Shown: positions 18,994 through 26,856 of the stretch, in pieces
How positions within the stretch are numbered: the first letter of the stretch is position 1
Layout of the letters: every line of letters starts with the position of its first letter
Assembly (NCBI GenBank): GCA_016207515.1
Contig: JACQPN010000015.1
Coordinates: 62,001-126,000 of the forward strand
Source of the DNA: Euryarchaeota archaeon
Lineage (GTDB): Archaea; Thermoplasmatota; SW-10-69-26; JACQPN01
DNA length: 64,000 nucleotides
Direction: 5' to 3'
The notes under the pieces: model-generated
Told to the model about the DNA's origin: nothing
Databases searched by the model: none
Seen by the model: the letters and a program-made list of their open reading frames with translations, nothing else
Position numbers and translations under genes: made by a program

Positions 18994-20241
18994 TTAGCAA
19001 TTCGTGAACTGGGTGCTTCCGAAGGGGTTCGCGGCCTCCGGGGGCATGTAGTTGGCGCTTGTCCTGAGCACGATCCGCACCCTGTAATCGGACGCGATGT
19101 TCCCCGGTCCTTCGGCGAGGCGAATCGTGATTATATAGTCGCCGGGGGAGGAGCCGTCTAGCGGAAGTGGGAGAGTCGATTGCGAGGGTCCCCGAGCATC
19201 CGAGTTCAAGGTACCTACGATGCTTCCGTCGGGGTCCTTGACTTCGACCTCGATGGCGGCTCCGGGCACTTTCTGGCCCCAGCAGATACCGATCTCGCCC
19301 CATCGGTCGCTTTCCGCGACGGGGAACTCGTGACTCGCTTCTGCCGCCGCGAGCGTGAGGTTTCCCTCGTGGCGCTTGTCATAGGTCGTCGTTGAATTGC
19401 CGTAGGCCGGCCACTTCCCGGTCCAATTGCCCCAGCCTTGGCTCCAGTTGCCCCAGGACCCGCTTTCGTTTCCCCACTCCTCGCTCCAGGACGAGTTCCA
19501 ACCGCTCCCGCCCCAGTTCCCAAAACCAGGGAACGGGCCGGCGAACACGACGTCACCGGTCTCCGCGTTGACGACGGCGATGACCCCGGCGCCGTTGTCT
19601 TCGTCCTTTGACGCGTCCCATGCCCACAGGACCCACTTGTCCTCGCCGTCATCCTCCCCTCCGTACATATCGGCCGAACCGAGGCCGACGACGTACTGCG
19701 GGTCCGAGAGTTTCGCCGCGGGTTCTTCGAACGACTTGTTCCCATGCGCCGTGCGGGCGGCGTCGTCGCTGTCGAGTTTCCAGGCGAGCGCGCGCACGTT
19801 GGAGTCGTCGTCCTCGTCGGCCTTTGATTCCTCGCGTATGATCACCGTCTTGTTCTTCGCCGCGATCACGATGCCAAGGGTATCCCTCGTTTCGGGGTCC
19901 TTGAATTCGACGAGCCACGCGACGCCCTTGCCGTTGCCGATATTCGGATCAGGGCCTATCAAGGCTCTCATGGAATCGGCGTCGTCTTCCGACTCGTCCG
20001 CGTTGGAAGACATCTCGGCGTAGGCGGATGGAGAGAACTCGTAGGCCGCGGCCGAAATCAATACCGCCGCGGACCTCCAAGCCCTCGCCTCGCGCTCGGC
20101 GAGGCCGTAAAGCGTCTTCAGGCTCGCCTCCTCGGAAGACGAGAAGAACGGGAGGTCGTCCGGGAGGTTCTCGAGGCAACCGGCGAAGCTCGTGGAGATC
20201 AGCACGGTGGCAAGCATCAGTGGCGCTATCGACTTGGCCAT
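18994..20241 (-). CDS. Lipoprotein with W/G/N/S-rich central segment
   Basis: 415 residues from the ATG at 20241, which lies ~27 bases after a CCTTAAGG box, so the mRNA is leaderless; the longer open frame to 20292 would start before the TATA box. The lipobox is TSFAGC. Residues ~60-230 form an acidic domain of unknown fold. Next comes a segment dense in Trp, Gly, Asn and Ser (phrases such as WGNWSQGWGNWTGKW) with several N-glycosylation sequons. The last ~120 residues look like a beta-sandwich ending in Cys. An exported, lipid-anchored protein; function unknown. Confidence 0.75.
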   Translation of the reverse strand: MAKSIAPLMLATVLISTSFAGCLENLPDDLPFFSSSEEASLKTLYGLAEREARAWRSAAVLISAAAYEFSPSAYAEMSSNADESEDDADSMRALIGPDPNIGNGKGVAWLVEFKDPETRDTLGIVIAAKNKTVIIREESKADEDDDSNVRALAWKLDSDDAARTAHGNKSFEEPAAKLSDPQYVVGLGSADMYGGEDDGEDKWVLWAWDASKDEDNGAGVIAVVNAETGDVVFAGPFPGFGNWGGSGWNSSWSEEWGNESGSWGNWSQGWGNWTGKWPAYGNSTTTYDKRHEGNLTLAAAEASHEFPVAESDRWGEIGICWGQKVPGAAIEVEVKDPDGSIVGTLNSDARGPSQSTLPLPLDGSSPGDYIITIRLAEGPGNIASDYRVRIVLRTSANYMPPEAANPFGSTQFTNC

Positions 20242-20463
20242 GGCGGCAAATGACAGGAAGGTCGCCTTAAGGTTTTTGGAGCGTTGGTTCAAGTGTGAGG
20301 CCGGCGCGCGATGGGCCTACCCGTTCGCGACCCCATTCCTTGCCCGTTCGGGCCACGGCCCGGGACCGCCGCACGTGGCGACTTGGATGGGCTTCCCGCA
20401 GGCGCGGCTTCCCAGCCGAGGTTGGCACGACAACGGCTATTCTAGGCGTTGGGCTTGCGAGAC

Positions 20464-20880
20464 CTACTCGCGGTACACATTCCTCACGGGGCTGAACTTG
20501 TACCCGTAATGGATGACGCCCGCTTCACCGTCTTCCGCAACACGCCTGAAGACCTTGTGCACCTTCATCCCGATCTTGACGTCGTCTGGTTTGCAGTCCA
20601 CGATCTGTGTCGTGAGCTTCGGCCCTTCGGTGAGTTTCACGATGGCAAGCACGTACGGCGTTTGGAGCTCGAAGCCCGCCGGCGCAGTGTGGACGGTGGT
20701 GAAGGAGACCACCTCCCCGTCGCCTGCGAACTGCTCCTCCTTGAGCTTGCCGACCGAGAGGTGCCTGCACTTAGGACACAAGGATCGCGCGGGGAAGATC
20801 GCGTCGCCGCACCGCTCGCAGCGCACCCCGATGAGGTTGTAACGCTGGTTCAACGCCCTCCAAAAACGCGGGGCCTGCAT
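20464..20880 (-). CDS. DUF35 OB-fold/zinc-ribbon protein of the acetoacetyl-CoA thiolase/HMG-CoA synthase complex
   Basis: 138 residues. An N-terminal helix is followed by a rubredoxin-like ribbon (CERCG at 21-24 and CPKC at 35-38) and an OB fold with the family phrase YVLAIVKLTEGP. In archaea this protein bridges thiolase and HMG-CoA synthase and lets acetoacetyl-CoA pass between them. Its ATG follows the thiolase TAG with no gap (TAGATG), so translation is coupled. The three genes lie in the order synthase, thiolase, DUF35. Confidence 0.92.
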   Translation of the reverse strand: MQAPRFWRALNQRYNLIGVRCERCGDAIFPARSLCPKCRHLSVGKLKEEQFAGDGEVVSFTTVHTAPAGFELQTPYVLAIVKLTEGPKLTTQIVDCKPDDVKIGMKVHKVFRRVAEDGEAGVIHYGYKFSPVRNVYRE

Positions 20881-22050
20881 CTAGAACCCACGCTCCAGGA
20901 TGTGGACGACGGCCGTCCCGCCGGAGCCGCCGACGTTATGCGCGAGGCCCACTTTCGCGTCTTTCACCTGCCGCTTGTCCGCGGTCCCGCGCAGTTGTTG
21001 CACCAGTTCGACCGCCTGAGCGACACCCGTCGCCCCCACTGGATGGCCGCGTGCTTTGAGCCCGCCTCCAGGGTTCACCGGGAGTTGGCCCTTGATGTGC
21101 GTGAGTCCCTTCTCCGCGGCCATGCCGCCTTCTCCTTTCTTGAAGAAGCCAAGGTCCTCGATGGCCATGACCTCGCCGATCGTGTACGAGTCGTGCACCT
21201 CGGCCACGTCGATGTCCTCCGGTCTTAGGCCCGCTTGCTTGAAGGCCCTCGCACCAGCGACCTTGGTCGCCGCTAGTTCGCTGAGGCTGCGGCGGTCGTG
21301 AAGCGCCAGGAAATCCGACGCCTGCGATGAGGCCCGGATGAAGACCGGTTTCGCCCCGTACTGCGCCGCCTTCTCCTTGGTTGCGAGGATGACCGCTGCC
21401 GCTCCGTCGCCGTTTGCCGAACAGTCAAGAAGCCGCAACGGGTCGGCGATCATGGTGGACTTCATCACCGCTTCCTTCGTTATCTCGAACGGGTACGCCG
21501 CGTTCGGGTTCAAAGCTCCGTGCTGATGGTTCTTCACGGCCACGGCCGCGAGTTGCTCGCGCGTCGTCCCGTACTCATGCATGTGCGCTTTGGCCATCAT
21601 GGCGTAAAGCGACGTGAACGTGGCACCGAAGAACGCCTCCCATTCCTGGTCGGCCGCCGTCGCCATCGTGTCGGTCGCCTGGGCGTCGATTACGTCGGTC
21701 ATCTTCTCCACGCCGCCGACGACCACCACATCGTGCGCTCCGCTCGCGATCGCGAGGTACCCGCAGCGTAGCGCCGCCCCGCCCGAGGCGTCGGCGGCCT
21801 CGATGCGCGTCGCCGGTATGTTGTTCCTTGAAAGACCCGCCTCGTCGACGACGAGTGGCCCCACGTGCTCCTGGCCGATGAGACGCCCTGCGGACATCGA
21901 GCCCACGTAGACGGCCTCGATGTCGTCGCCCGCGATCTTCGCGTCCTGCGCGGCCTTGAGTCCCGCCTCTGTCACGAGTTGGCGGAACGATTTCTCCCAA
22001 AGCTCGCCAAAACGCGTCTGCGCTACACCGATGACGGCGACGTCACGCAC
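20881..22050 (-). CDS. Archaeal acetyl-CoA acetyltransferase (thiolase), Asp at the nucleophile position
   Basis: 389 residues from GTG 22050, six bases after GGAGGTG; the longer frame reads into a GC-rich spacer. It is of the SCP-x-like archaeal thiolase type found with DUF35 and HMG-CoA synthase, and should condense two acetyl-CoA. His in GHPVGATG and the C-terminal HNVGGSGG are present. However, the segment where thiolases carry the acyl-accepting Cys (usually ACASGG) reads AADASGG, with Asp87. Cys96 is nine residues away. Activity therefore cannot be assumed. Confidence 0.9.
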   Translation of the reverse strand: MRDVAVIGVAQTRFGELWEKSFRQLVTEAGLKAAQDAKIAGDDIEAVYVGSMSAGRLIGQEHVGPLVVDEAGLSRNNIPATRIEAADASGGAALRCGYLAIASGAHDVVVVGGVEKMTDVIDAQATDTMATAADQEWEAFFGATFTSLYAMMAKAHMHEYGTTREQLAAVAVKNHQHGALNPNAAYPFEITKEAVMKSTMIADPLRLLDCSANGDGAAAVILATKEKAAQYGAKPVFIRASSQASDFLALHDRRSLSELAATKVAGARAFKQAGLRPEDIDVAEVHDSYTIGEVMAIEDLGFFKKGEGGMAAEKGLTHIKGQLPVNPGGGLKARGHPVGATGVAQAVELVQQLRGTADKRQVKDAKVGLAHNVGGSGGTAVVHILERGF

Positions 22051-22168
22051 TACGAACACCTCCGTGTTGGGAAGGCGGCCGGGGGCGCCTTCGGCCCCGA
22101 AGAGCCGGCCGCCTTCGGCGGCGCCACGGGGCCTATGCCCCTGCGCATCGACCCGGGAGAGTCGCGGA

Positions 22169-23218
22169 TCATGCGGCCGCCCCCCGGTGGATCTTCTTGC
22201 GGAACTTCGCATACACGGCGTAGTCGATGTACTCCTTGTTCCTGATGAGCTCCTGGATCGTCGGGCCGTAGCCGCGCACGTTCTTGATCTCGTCCTTGAC
22301 CTCTAGGTCGAACGCGTCGGCCCCGGCGCCGGAGCCGTACGCGCACATGAACACGCGATCACCAGGCGCTGCCTCGTCGAGGATGGAGCAGAGTCCGAGG
22401 AGAGCCGCGCCTGAATATGTGTTCCCGACGACGGGCGTCAAGAGGCCGGTCTTCATCTGTTCGTCCTTGAAGCCGAGTTTCTTCGCCGCTCTCACGGGGA
22501 ACTTCCCGTTGGGTTGGTGCAAGACCGCGTAATCGTAGTCCTCCGGTCGCATCTTGACGCGCTGCATCAGACGCTCCGATGCGGCTATCACGTGCTTGAA
22601 GTAGGATGGCTCGCCGGTGAAGCGGCCGCCGTGCGTCGGGTACTTCTGTCCTTCGCGGCGCCAGAAATCAGGGGTGTCCGTCGTGTAGGAACACGTGTCG
22701 TTTATCTCGGCTGCGACGTTGGTGTTGCCGATGACGAAGGCGGCGGCACCCGCGGAGGCCGAGTATTCGAGGGCGTCGCCGGGAGCGCCTTGGCTCGTGT
22801 CGGCGCCGATCGCGAGCCCGTACTCTATCATGCCGGAGCCGCACATGCCCATGACGCTTTGCATGCCCACGGTGCCGGCCTTGCAGGCGAACTCGAAGTC
22901 CCCCGCCGTAAGATACGGCGAGGCGCCGATGGCCTCGGTGACGATCGTCGCGGACGGTTTCACCGCGTAAGGGTGCGATTCGCTTCCGACGAATATTGCG
23001 CCGATCTTCTTTGGGTCGACGTGCCCACGGCGCATGGCGATACGCGCCGCCTCGACGCTCAAAGTGATCGTGTCCTCGTCTGGGCTGGCAACGCTTTTCT
23101 CGTGGACGTTGAGTCCGCTTTTTATCGAGTCTGGGTCTTCGCCCCAGACGCGGGCGATCTCTTCGGCCTTTATCCTGTAACGCGGTATCATCGCGCCATA
23201 GCTTACGATTCCTGCCAA
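22169..23218 (-). CDS. Hydroxymethylglutaryl-CoA synthase
   Basis: 349 residues, the archaeal length. It condenses acetyl-CoA with acetoacetyl-CoA in the mevalonate pathway for archaeal lipids. The catalytic triad is visible as Glu80 ([12 protein letters not shown]), Cys112 (EFACKAGT) and His234 (VLHQPNGKF). The TTG start follows GAGGAGG by seven bases. The 118-base spacer to the thiolase gene is GC-rich with short inverted repeats. The XRE regulator gene upstream is likely in the same transcription unit or regulates it. Confidence 0.96.
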   Translation of the reverse strand: MAGIVSYGAMIPRYRIKAEEIARVWGEDPDSIKSGLNVHEKSVASPDEDTITLSVEAARIAMRRGHVDPKKIGAIFVGSESHPYAVKPSATIVTEAIGASPYLTAGDFEFACKAGTVGMQSVMGMCGSGMIEYGLAIGADTSQGAPGDALEYSASAGAAAFVIGNTNVAAEINDTCSYTTDTPDFWRREGQKYPTHGGRFTGEPSYFKHVIAASERLMQRVKMRPEDYDYAVLHQPNGKFPVRAAKKLGFKDEQMKTGLLTPVVGNTYSGAALLGLCSILDEAAPGDRVFMCAYGSGAGADAFDLEVKDEIKNVRGYGPTIQELIRNKEYIDYAVYAKFRKKIHRGAAA

Positions 23219-23285
23219 GTTGTTTCCTCCTCTTTATGGAATGTCAAGGTGCAAAGTGCGTGTGCGGTTCCCGTTCTTCGTCCCC

Positions 23286-23975
23286 TTAGAGAAGCCTCAG
23301 CCTCTCCACCATCTTGTCGATGTCCATCCGTGTCACCACAAGGGGGATGGATTCGGTGCGGGCAAGCCTCACTGCAAGCTCGTCGACGCGCTCCGGGCGA
23401 TGGTAGCAGATGAGGCTGGGTTTCATCGGGTGCACGCGGATCGCCACCATGGGCGACCTGCCGTAGGTGATACCCGTGAAGATGAGGGCCCGCTCGCTCG
23501 ACCACCCGTAGATCTTCATGTACTCGAAGCTTGTGAGGCTCGTTATCGCCTTCACCGAGTCGATTATGGTGTACCCTTTGAGTTCGCGTTTCCCGCGTTC
23601 GTCGGGCACCAGCACTTCCCCATCGACGGCTTCGACGAACTTGTCCACGGAGACCGGGACGAAGAGTTCGCGGATGTCGATGATGGCCTCGTTCGTCTCG
23701 AGCATCGAGGAATAGTTCCTGAGCACCACGTTGCCGCGTCGGCCGTCAAGGTCGAGAAGGGCGTTCACGATTCGCTGTACCGTCATCGTCCCCGGACTCT
23801 TGCGGCGGCCGGACTCGTAATCCGAGATCACGGACGGGGAGACGCCGAGCGTCTGCGCCAGGTCGGTCTGCGAAATGCCGAAGATCTCCCGCCACTTTCG
23901 TATCGTGGCCCCGGGTTCGTGGCTCAGCGTTATCTCGCCGGCCATCTTCTCGGCGATTCTCTCCCGGACCGCCAT
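23286..23975 (-). CDS. XRE-family archaeal transcriptional regulator
   Basis: 229 residues. A helix-turn-helix (IFGISQTDLAQTLGVSPSVISDYESGRR) at residues ~30-60 is followed by a C-terminal ligand-binding-like domain. In many euryarchaea a protein of this type precedes HMG-CoA synthase, as here, which suggests control of the mevalonate operon. TTAAATACC at 23998-24007 lies ~27 bases before the ATG, indicating a leaderless mRNA. A pair of near-identical 21-base direct repeats lies just upstream of that box and may be its operator. Confidence 0.85.
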   Translation of the reverse strand: MAVRERIAEKMAGEITLSHEPGATIRKWREIFGISQTDLAQTLGVSPSVISDYESGRRKSPGTMTVQRIVNALLDLDGRRGNVVLRNYSSMLETNEAIIDIRELFVPVSVDKFVEAVDGEVLVPDERGKRELKGYTIIDSVKAITSLTSFEYMKIYGWSSERALIFTGITYGRSPMVAIRVHPMKPSLICYHRPERVDELAVRLARTESIPLVVTRMDIDKMVERLRLL

Positions 23976-24041
23976 TCGGGGCTGATTCGTCGACGCGGTA
24001 TTTAACGATGACGTGGTTCACGTCGGCAGTAAGCGTATCGC

Positions 24042-24086
24042 TAGGTGACCAGGGAACGGTTCTGATAGGTGATCAGAGAATCGTTC
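24042..24086. repeat. Two 21-base direct repeats upstream of the XRE gene (candidate operator)
   Basis: TAGGTGACCAGGGAACGGTTC (24042-24062) and its copy at 24066-24086 match at 17 of 21 positions and start 24 bases apart. They lie 35-80 bases before the XRE TATA box and after the Lrp gene stop. The spacing is slightly more than two helical turns, which suits two adjacent regulator dimers. The role is inferred. Confidence 0.5.
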
Positions 24087-24161
24087 GGCGGCTAGTCCCC
24101 CGGATGTGGCAACCACGAAGACGGTGGCACGGACGAGGTCGCAGCTGGCTGCTCCCCGTGA

Positions 24162-24605
24162 TCAGACCTCTTCCTTGATGGTCTTGAAGACGGTGGAGGT
24201 GAGCGTCTTCTGGATGCCCTCCAGGGCGCGCAGTTTCTCCATCACGAGGTTGCCGATCGATTCGACGTCCTTGCCGCGGACCTTCACGATGAGGTCCCAA
24301 TCCCCGGAAATGAGGTGCACCTCGTAGACTCCCGGGACCGATGCGACCTGCGTTGCCAGGACCCGTTGGTCCACCCGCTGGGCTTGGTCGTAGCTGATGA
24401 AGACGAACGCGGTCGTCGCTTCGCCGATAGATTCGTAACTCGGGATGACCGTGTATTTCCTGACGATGCCGGCGACCTCCATCTTGCCGATGCGGTCGTG
24501 GACGGTGGTGCGCGGGATGCCCGTGTTCTCCGCGATCTGCTTAGTCGTCATCTTGGCGTTCTTGCGGAGCTCTCGAAGAATAAGGGCATCCTTGTCGTCA
24601 AGCAT
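24162..24605 (-). CDS. Lrp/AsnC-family transcriptional regulator
   Basis: 147 residues. The N-terminal helix-turn-helix (DALILRELRKNAKMTTKQIAENTGIPRTTVHDRI) is followed by an ASNC/RAM effector domain with VASVPGVYEVHLISGDWDLIVKV. An AAATAGG box at 24626-24633 is ~25 bases before the ATG, so the mRNA is leaderless. A perfect 7-bp-arm palindrome lies directly upstream of the box, a usual place for Lrp-type autoregulation. Confidence 0.93.
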   Translation of the reverse strand: MLDDKDALILRELRKNAKMTTKQIAENTGIPRTTVHDRIGKMEVAGIVRKYTVIPSYESIGEATTAFVFISYDQAQRVDQRVLATQVASVPGVYEVHLISGDWDLIVKVRGKDVESIGNLVMEKLRALEGIQKTLTSTVFKTIKEEV

Positions 24606-24637
24606 AGAGGCGCAAACGGAAACGCCCTATTTCAGAC

Positions 24638-24652
24638 TTGTCATTATGACAA
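24638..24652. promoter_or_regulatory. Palindrome TTGTCAT-T-ATGACAA, candidate Lrp operator
   Basis: Perfect 15-base dyad (7-bp arms, one central base) immediately upstream of the TATA-like element of the Lrp gene. Binding here would overlap the BRE/TFB position. Autoregulation is inferred from location and symmetry. Confidence 0.6.
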
Positions 24653-24763
24653 AAAAAGCGTGGCTCGGGCGCAAAGGTCGTCAAAAGAATAGCCCGACGC
24701 ACGGATGGGCGCAATCCCATCCGGCGGGGTATAGAGGAGGGCGTAATGAAGCGTTTCAGGCCA

Positions 24764-25048
24764 TCACGGTAGCGCCAGGACCTTGCCATCGGCCGAATAC
24801 TGGTCCCAGGCGTCGCCCGAGTCAAGGTCGACGCAGTGGCGAGCGCTCGACTGCAGGCCAGGCTGGGAGTTACCTTCCTTCCATAGGCCGCGGTTCGCGC
24901 CGCCGGTGACCAGGTAATACCCAGCCAAACCGAGGGCACCTTCGCTTGCTCCACCGGAACACTCGATTCCCTGCGATGCATTCGACAATGAGCTCAAGCC
25001 TATCCCGGCCACAAGGACCAGGCCTCCGATCAATAGCGTCTTTCTCAT
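24764..25048 (-). CDS. Small secreted protein, ECSGG/ARHC family, copy 1
   Basis: 94 residues from ATG 25048, with a signal peptide (MRKTLLIGGLVLVAGIGLSS). The mature part has two Cys, in IECSGG and ARHCVD, that probably form a disulfide. It shares a clear pattern with the gene at 25215: ECSGG, AGxYxVxGGxN, ExNxQPxLQ, ARHCxDxD, Y, G. A CATTAAG box near 25098-25105 suggests its own promoter with a ~28-base leader. No known family recognised. Confidence 0.75.
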   Translation of the reverse strand: MRKTLLIGGLVLVAGIGLSSLSNASQGIECSGGASEGALGLAGYYLVTGGANRGLWKEGNSQPGLQSSARHCVDLDSGDAWDQYSADGKVLALP

Positions 25049-25172
25049 GGGCAACACCCTTTCGGGCTCCAGCGTGCAAGGGTTCCCGTGCCGGGACTTA
25101 ATGGGTGCGATGTCTCGACGGGGAGAAGTTGCTGCCACCCCCGGGGGTGAAAAGACAATGGGGAAAATGTCA

Positions 25173-25195
25173 ACGGGCGCGTCGCACGCGCCCGT
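25173..25195 (-). terminator. Hairpin terminator after the copy-2 small secreted protein
   Basis: A perfect 9-bp stem (ACGGGCGCG / CGCGCCCGT) with a 5-base loop, starting 20 bases after the stop at 25215. On the minus strand it is followed within a few bases by TTTT. It separates the two paralogous genes, which therefore seem to be independently transcribed. Confidence 0.6.
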
Positions 25196-25214
25196 AGAAA
25201 GAAGCTGTATGACC

Positions 25215-25520
25215 CTAGAGTTTCTTCGCGTCGGGCCCGTAGAGGTCGTACTCGGCCACGACGTTGTCGTCCTCGTCGTAGTCGATGCAGTGCCGCGCCG
25301 TCTTTTGGAGCATCGGTTGGCCGTTGGACTCCTCGTAGAGCGAGGGCAGCGCAGCGTTCTGGTTGTTTCCGCCAGAGACGACGTAACGGCCAGCGGCCGA
25401 AAGGATGGCGGCATCGTTTCCGCCTCCGCTGCATTCAGTGTGCGGGTCGCCGGCTTGCACCGGTGCCACGAGCGCGATCATTCCCAGGACGGTCAACAGG
25501 GTTACGGTTCTTGCCTTCAT
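25215..25520 (-). CDS. Small secreted protein, ECSGG/ARHC family, copy 2
   Basis: 101 residues with a signal peptide (TVTLLTVLGMIALVAPVQA). The mature region carries TECSGG and ARHCID, and the same order of motifs as the neighbouring 94-residue protein. It starts at ATG 25520 after GGAGGT with nine bases between. A TTTAAGACC box near 25575-25590 gives a leader of about 35 bases. The last residues (GPDAKKL) differ from copy 1. Probably an extracellular disulfide-stabilised protein; role unknown. Confidence 0.75.
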   Translation of the reverse strand: MKARTVTLLTVLGMIALVAPVQAGDPHTECSGGGNDAAILSAAGRYVVSGGNNQNAALPSLYEESNGQPMLQKTARHCIDYDEDDNVVAEYDLYGPDAKKL

Positions 25521-25664
25521 CTCTTTCTACCTCCAATGGGCCTTGGCCCGATTCCACACCTTGAGCCCACATAGGGGGTCTTAAACATTTTCGGAACCCT
25601 CTAGTTGCATCGGCGTCAATATGACGGCCCCGAACAGGAGTCTTCCTGATTCCCAGACCGTCGT

Positions 25665-26597
25665 CTATCCGGCGGCCGCGTCGAACGCCGCCTTCGCCAG
25701 TCTGTGGACGCCCCGCCCGCCGACCACTCCCCGCTCGGTGACGTAGGCGCCCACCAACGCCGCAGGCGTCACGTCGAAGACGGGATTACGGACCTCGACA
25801 TCCACTATCCTCCCTGGACGGACGATCTCGGTCGCCGCCCGTTCTTCGATCTCTATGGCCCGTCCGGTCGCCGCCCGGAAATCCATCTTGAACGTCTCGC
25901 AGCAGACGTAAAGCGGCACCTTCTCCCTTTTCGCGGCGTGCGCGATGAGGCGTGTGCCGATCTTGTTCACTACGTCCCCGTTACGTGCCACCGCGTCAGC
26001 CCCCACCATCACGACATCCACCTCGGGAAGGAAATGTGCCACCGCCGAATCGACGATGAGCCTCACGGGGACCCTGGCCTTTGCCAGCGCTCGGACCGTG
26101 AGGAGGCCCTGGCGCCACGGCCGTGTCTCCGTGGCGATCGCCTCGACCTCTCGGCCCATCCGATGGGCCTCGATTATCGCACCGATCGCCGCCTGGCTAT
26201 TGCAGTGCGTCAAGACCGTCGAGCGACGGCGGATGAGTCCAGCGGCAAGCGCCGCGATTTCCGTGCGTGCCGTGTTGGACCATTCGAGAAACGTCTGGCA
26301 CGCCGCCTCCGCCCCGCGTTTGCCGCCGCGCCTTGATGCGGTCCGCGCAAGTTCCATCGCATTATGAAGCGGGACACCCGTCGGTCGCGTGGCCTCCAAG
26401 AGGTCCGCAAAGCCTACGAGACGCCGGCGATAATTCGCGTCCTCGGCACCATAAGAGCGCGACCATCGAAGAAGGGGTAGGACGGCGTGGCGGGCGATGG
26501 CAGTTGCGCCGCGGATCCTCATCGATCGGATGTCGCCTGCGGCTTGGAGCAGGCGTACTTGGTTTGCTTTCCGCGCGCCCCCACTCTTATCCGACAT
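25665..26597 (-). CDS. Ribose-1,5-bisphosphate isomerase-like protein (eIF2B-alpha family)
   Basis: 310 residues from ATG 26597. In archaeal AMP salvage this enzyme turns ribose-1,5-bisphosphate into ribulose-1,5-bisphosphate for type III RubisCO. Family motifs are present: RIRGATAIARHA, THCNSQAA, ATETRPWRQG, DSAVAHFLPEVDVVMVGADA, NKIGT and CCETFKMD. The Cys in THCNSQ and Asp in GADA match the isomerase active site. A CCTTAAATC box at 26625-26633 makes the upstream ATG at 26621 impossible as a start. AMP phosphorylase and RubisCO are not in the window, and a translation-factor-like role in the same superfamily is the alternative. Confidence 0.85.
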   Translation of the reverse strand: MSDKSGGARKANQVRLLQAAGDIRSMRIRGATAIARHAVLPLLRWSRSYGAEDANYRRRLVGFADLLEATRPTGVPLHNAMELARTASRRGGKRGAEAACQTFLEWSNTARTEIAALAAGLIRRRSTVLTHCNSQAAIGAIIEAHRMGREVEAIATETRPWRQGLLTVRALAKARVPVRLIVDSAVAHFLPEVDVVMVGADAVARNGDVVNKIGTRLIAHAAKREKVPLYVCCETFKMDFRAATGRAIEIEERAATEIVRPGRIVDVEVRNPVFDVTPAALVGAYVTERGVVGGRGVHRLAKAAFDAAAG

Positions 26598-26699
26598 TTT
26601 CGAGCCCAGACGGGACAACATCCGATTTAAGGTGTTTGGTCAGGGCTTCTGGTCCCGTGGCGGGAGAGAAGCCGCGGCGAAAGCAAGGATCGGCGCCAC

Positions 26700-26758
26700 G
26701 GGGGTCCGCGACGCCTGGTCGCGGACCCCCACGTTTGATGGAACTTTGGAAAAGTTCC
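26700..26758. repeat. Two perfect inverted repeats in the intergenic region before the prenyl synthase gene
   Basis: First repeat: 13-bp arms (GGGGGTCCGCGAC and its complement) with a 5-base loop, 26700-26730. Second: GGAACTTT-GGA-AAAGTTCC, 26740-26758, 8-bp arms and 3-base spacer. They stand 9 bases apart between two divergent genes, beyond the ribose-bisphosphate isomerase promoter. They could be a transcription barrier, an attenuating leader of the prenyl synthase mRNA, or protein sites. Confidence 0.6.
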
Positions 26759-26856
26759 AGGTGAAGGTATTTCACGTGCCGATGGATTCGGGGAACATGA
26801 GCCCGGCGATGGAGTCACCGGCCCCCTCAGCCAAGGAGGCGGAGGTATCGGCCACG

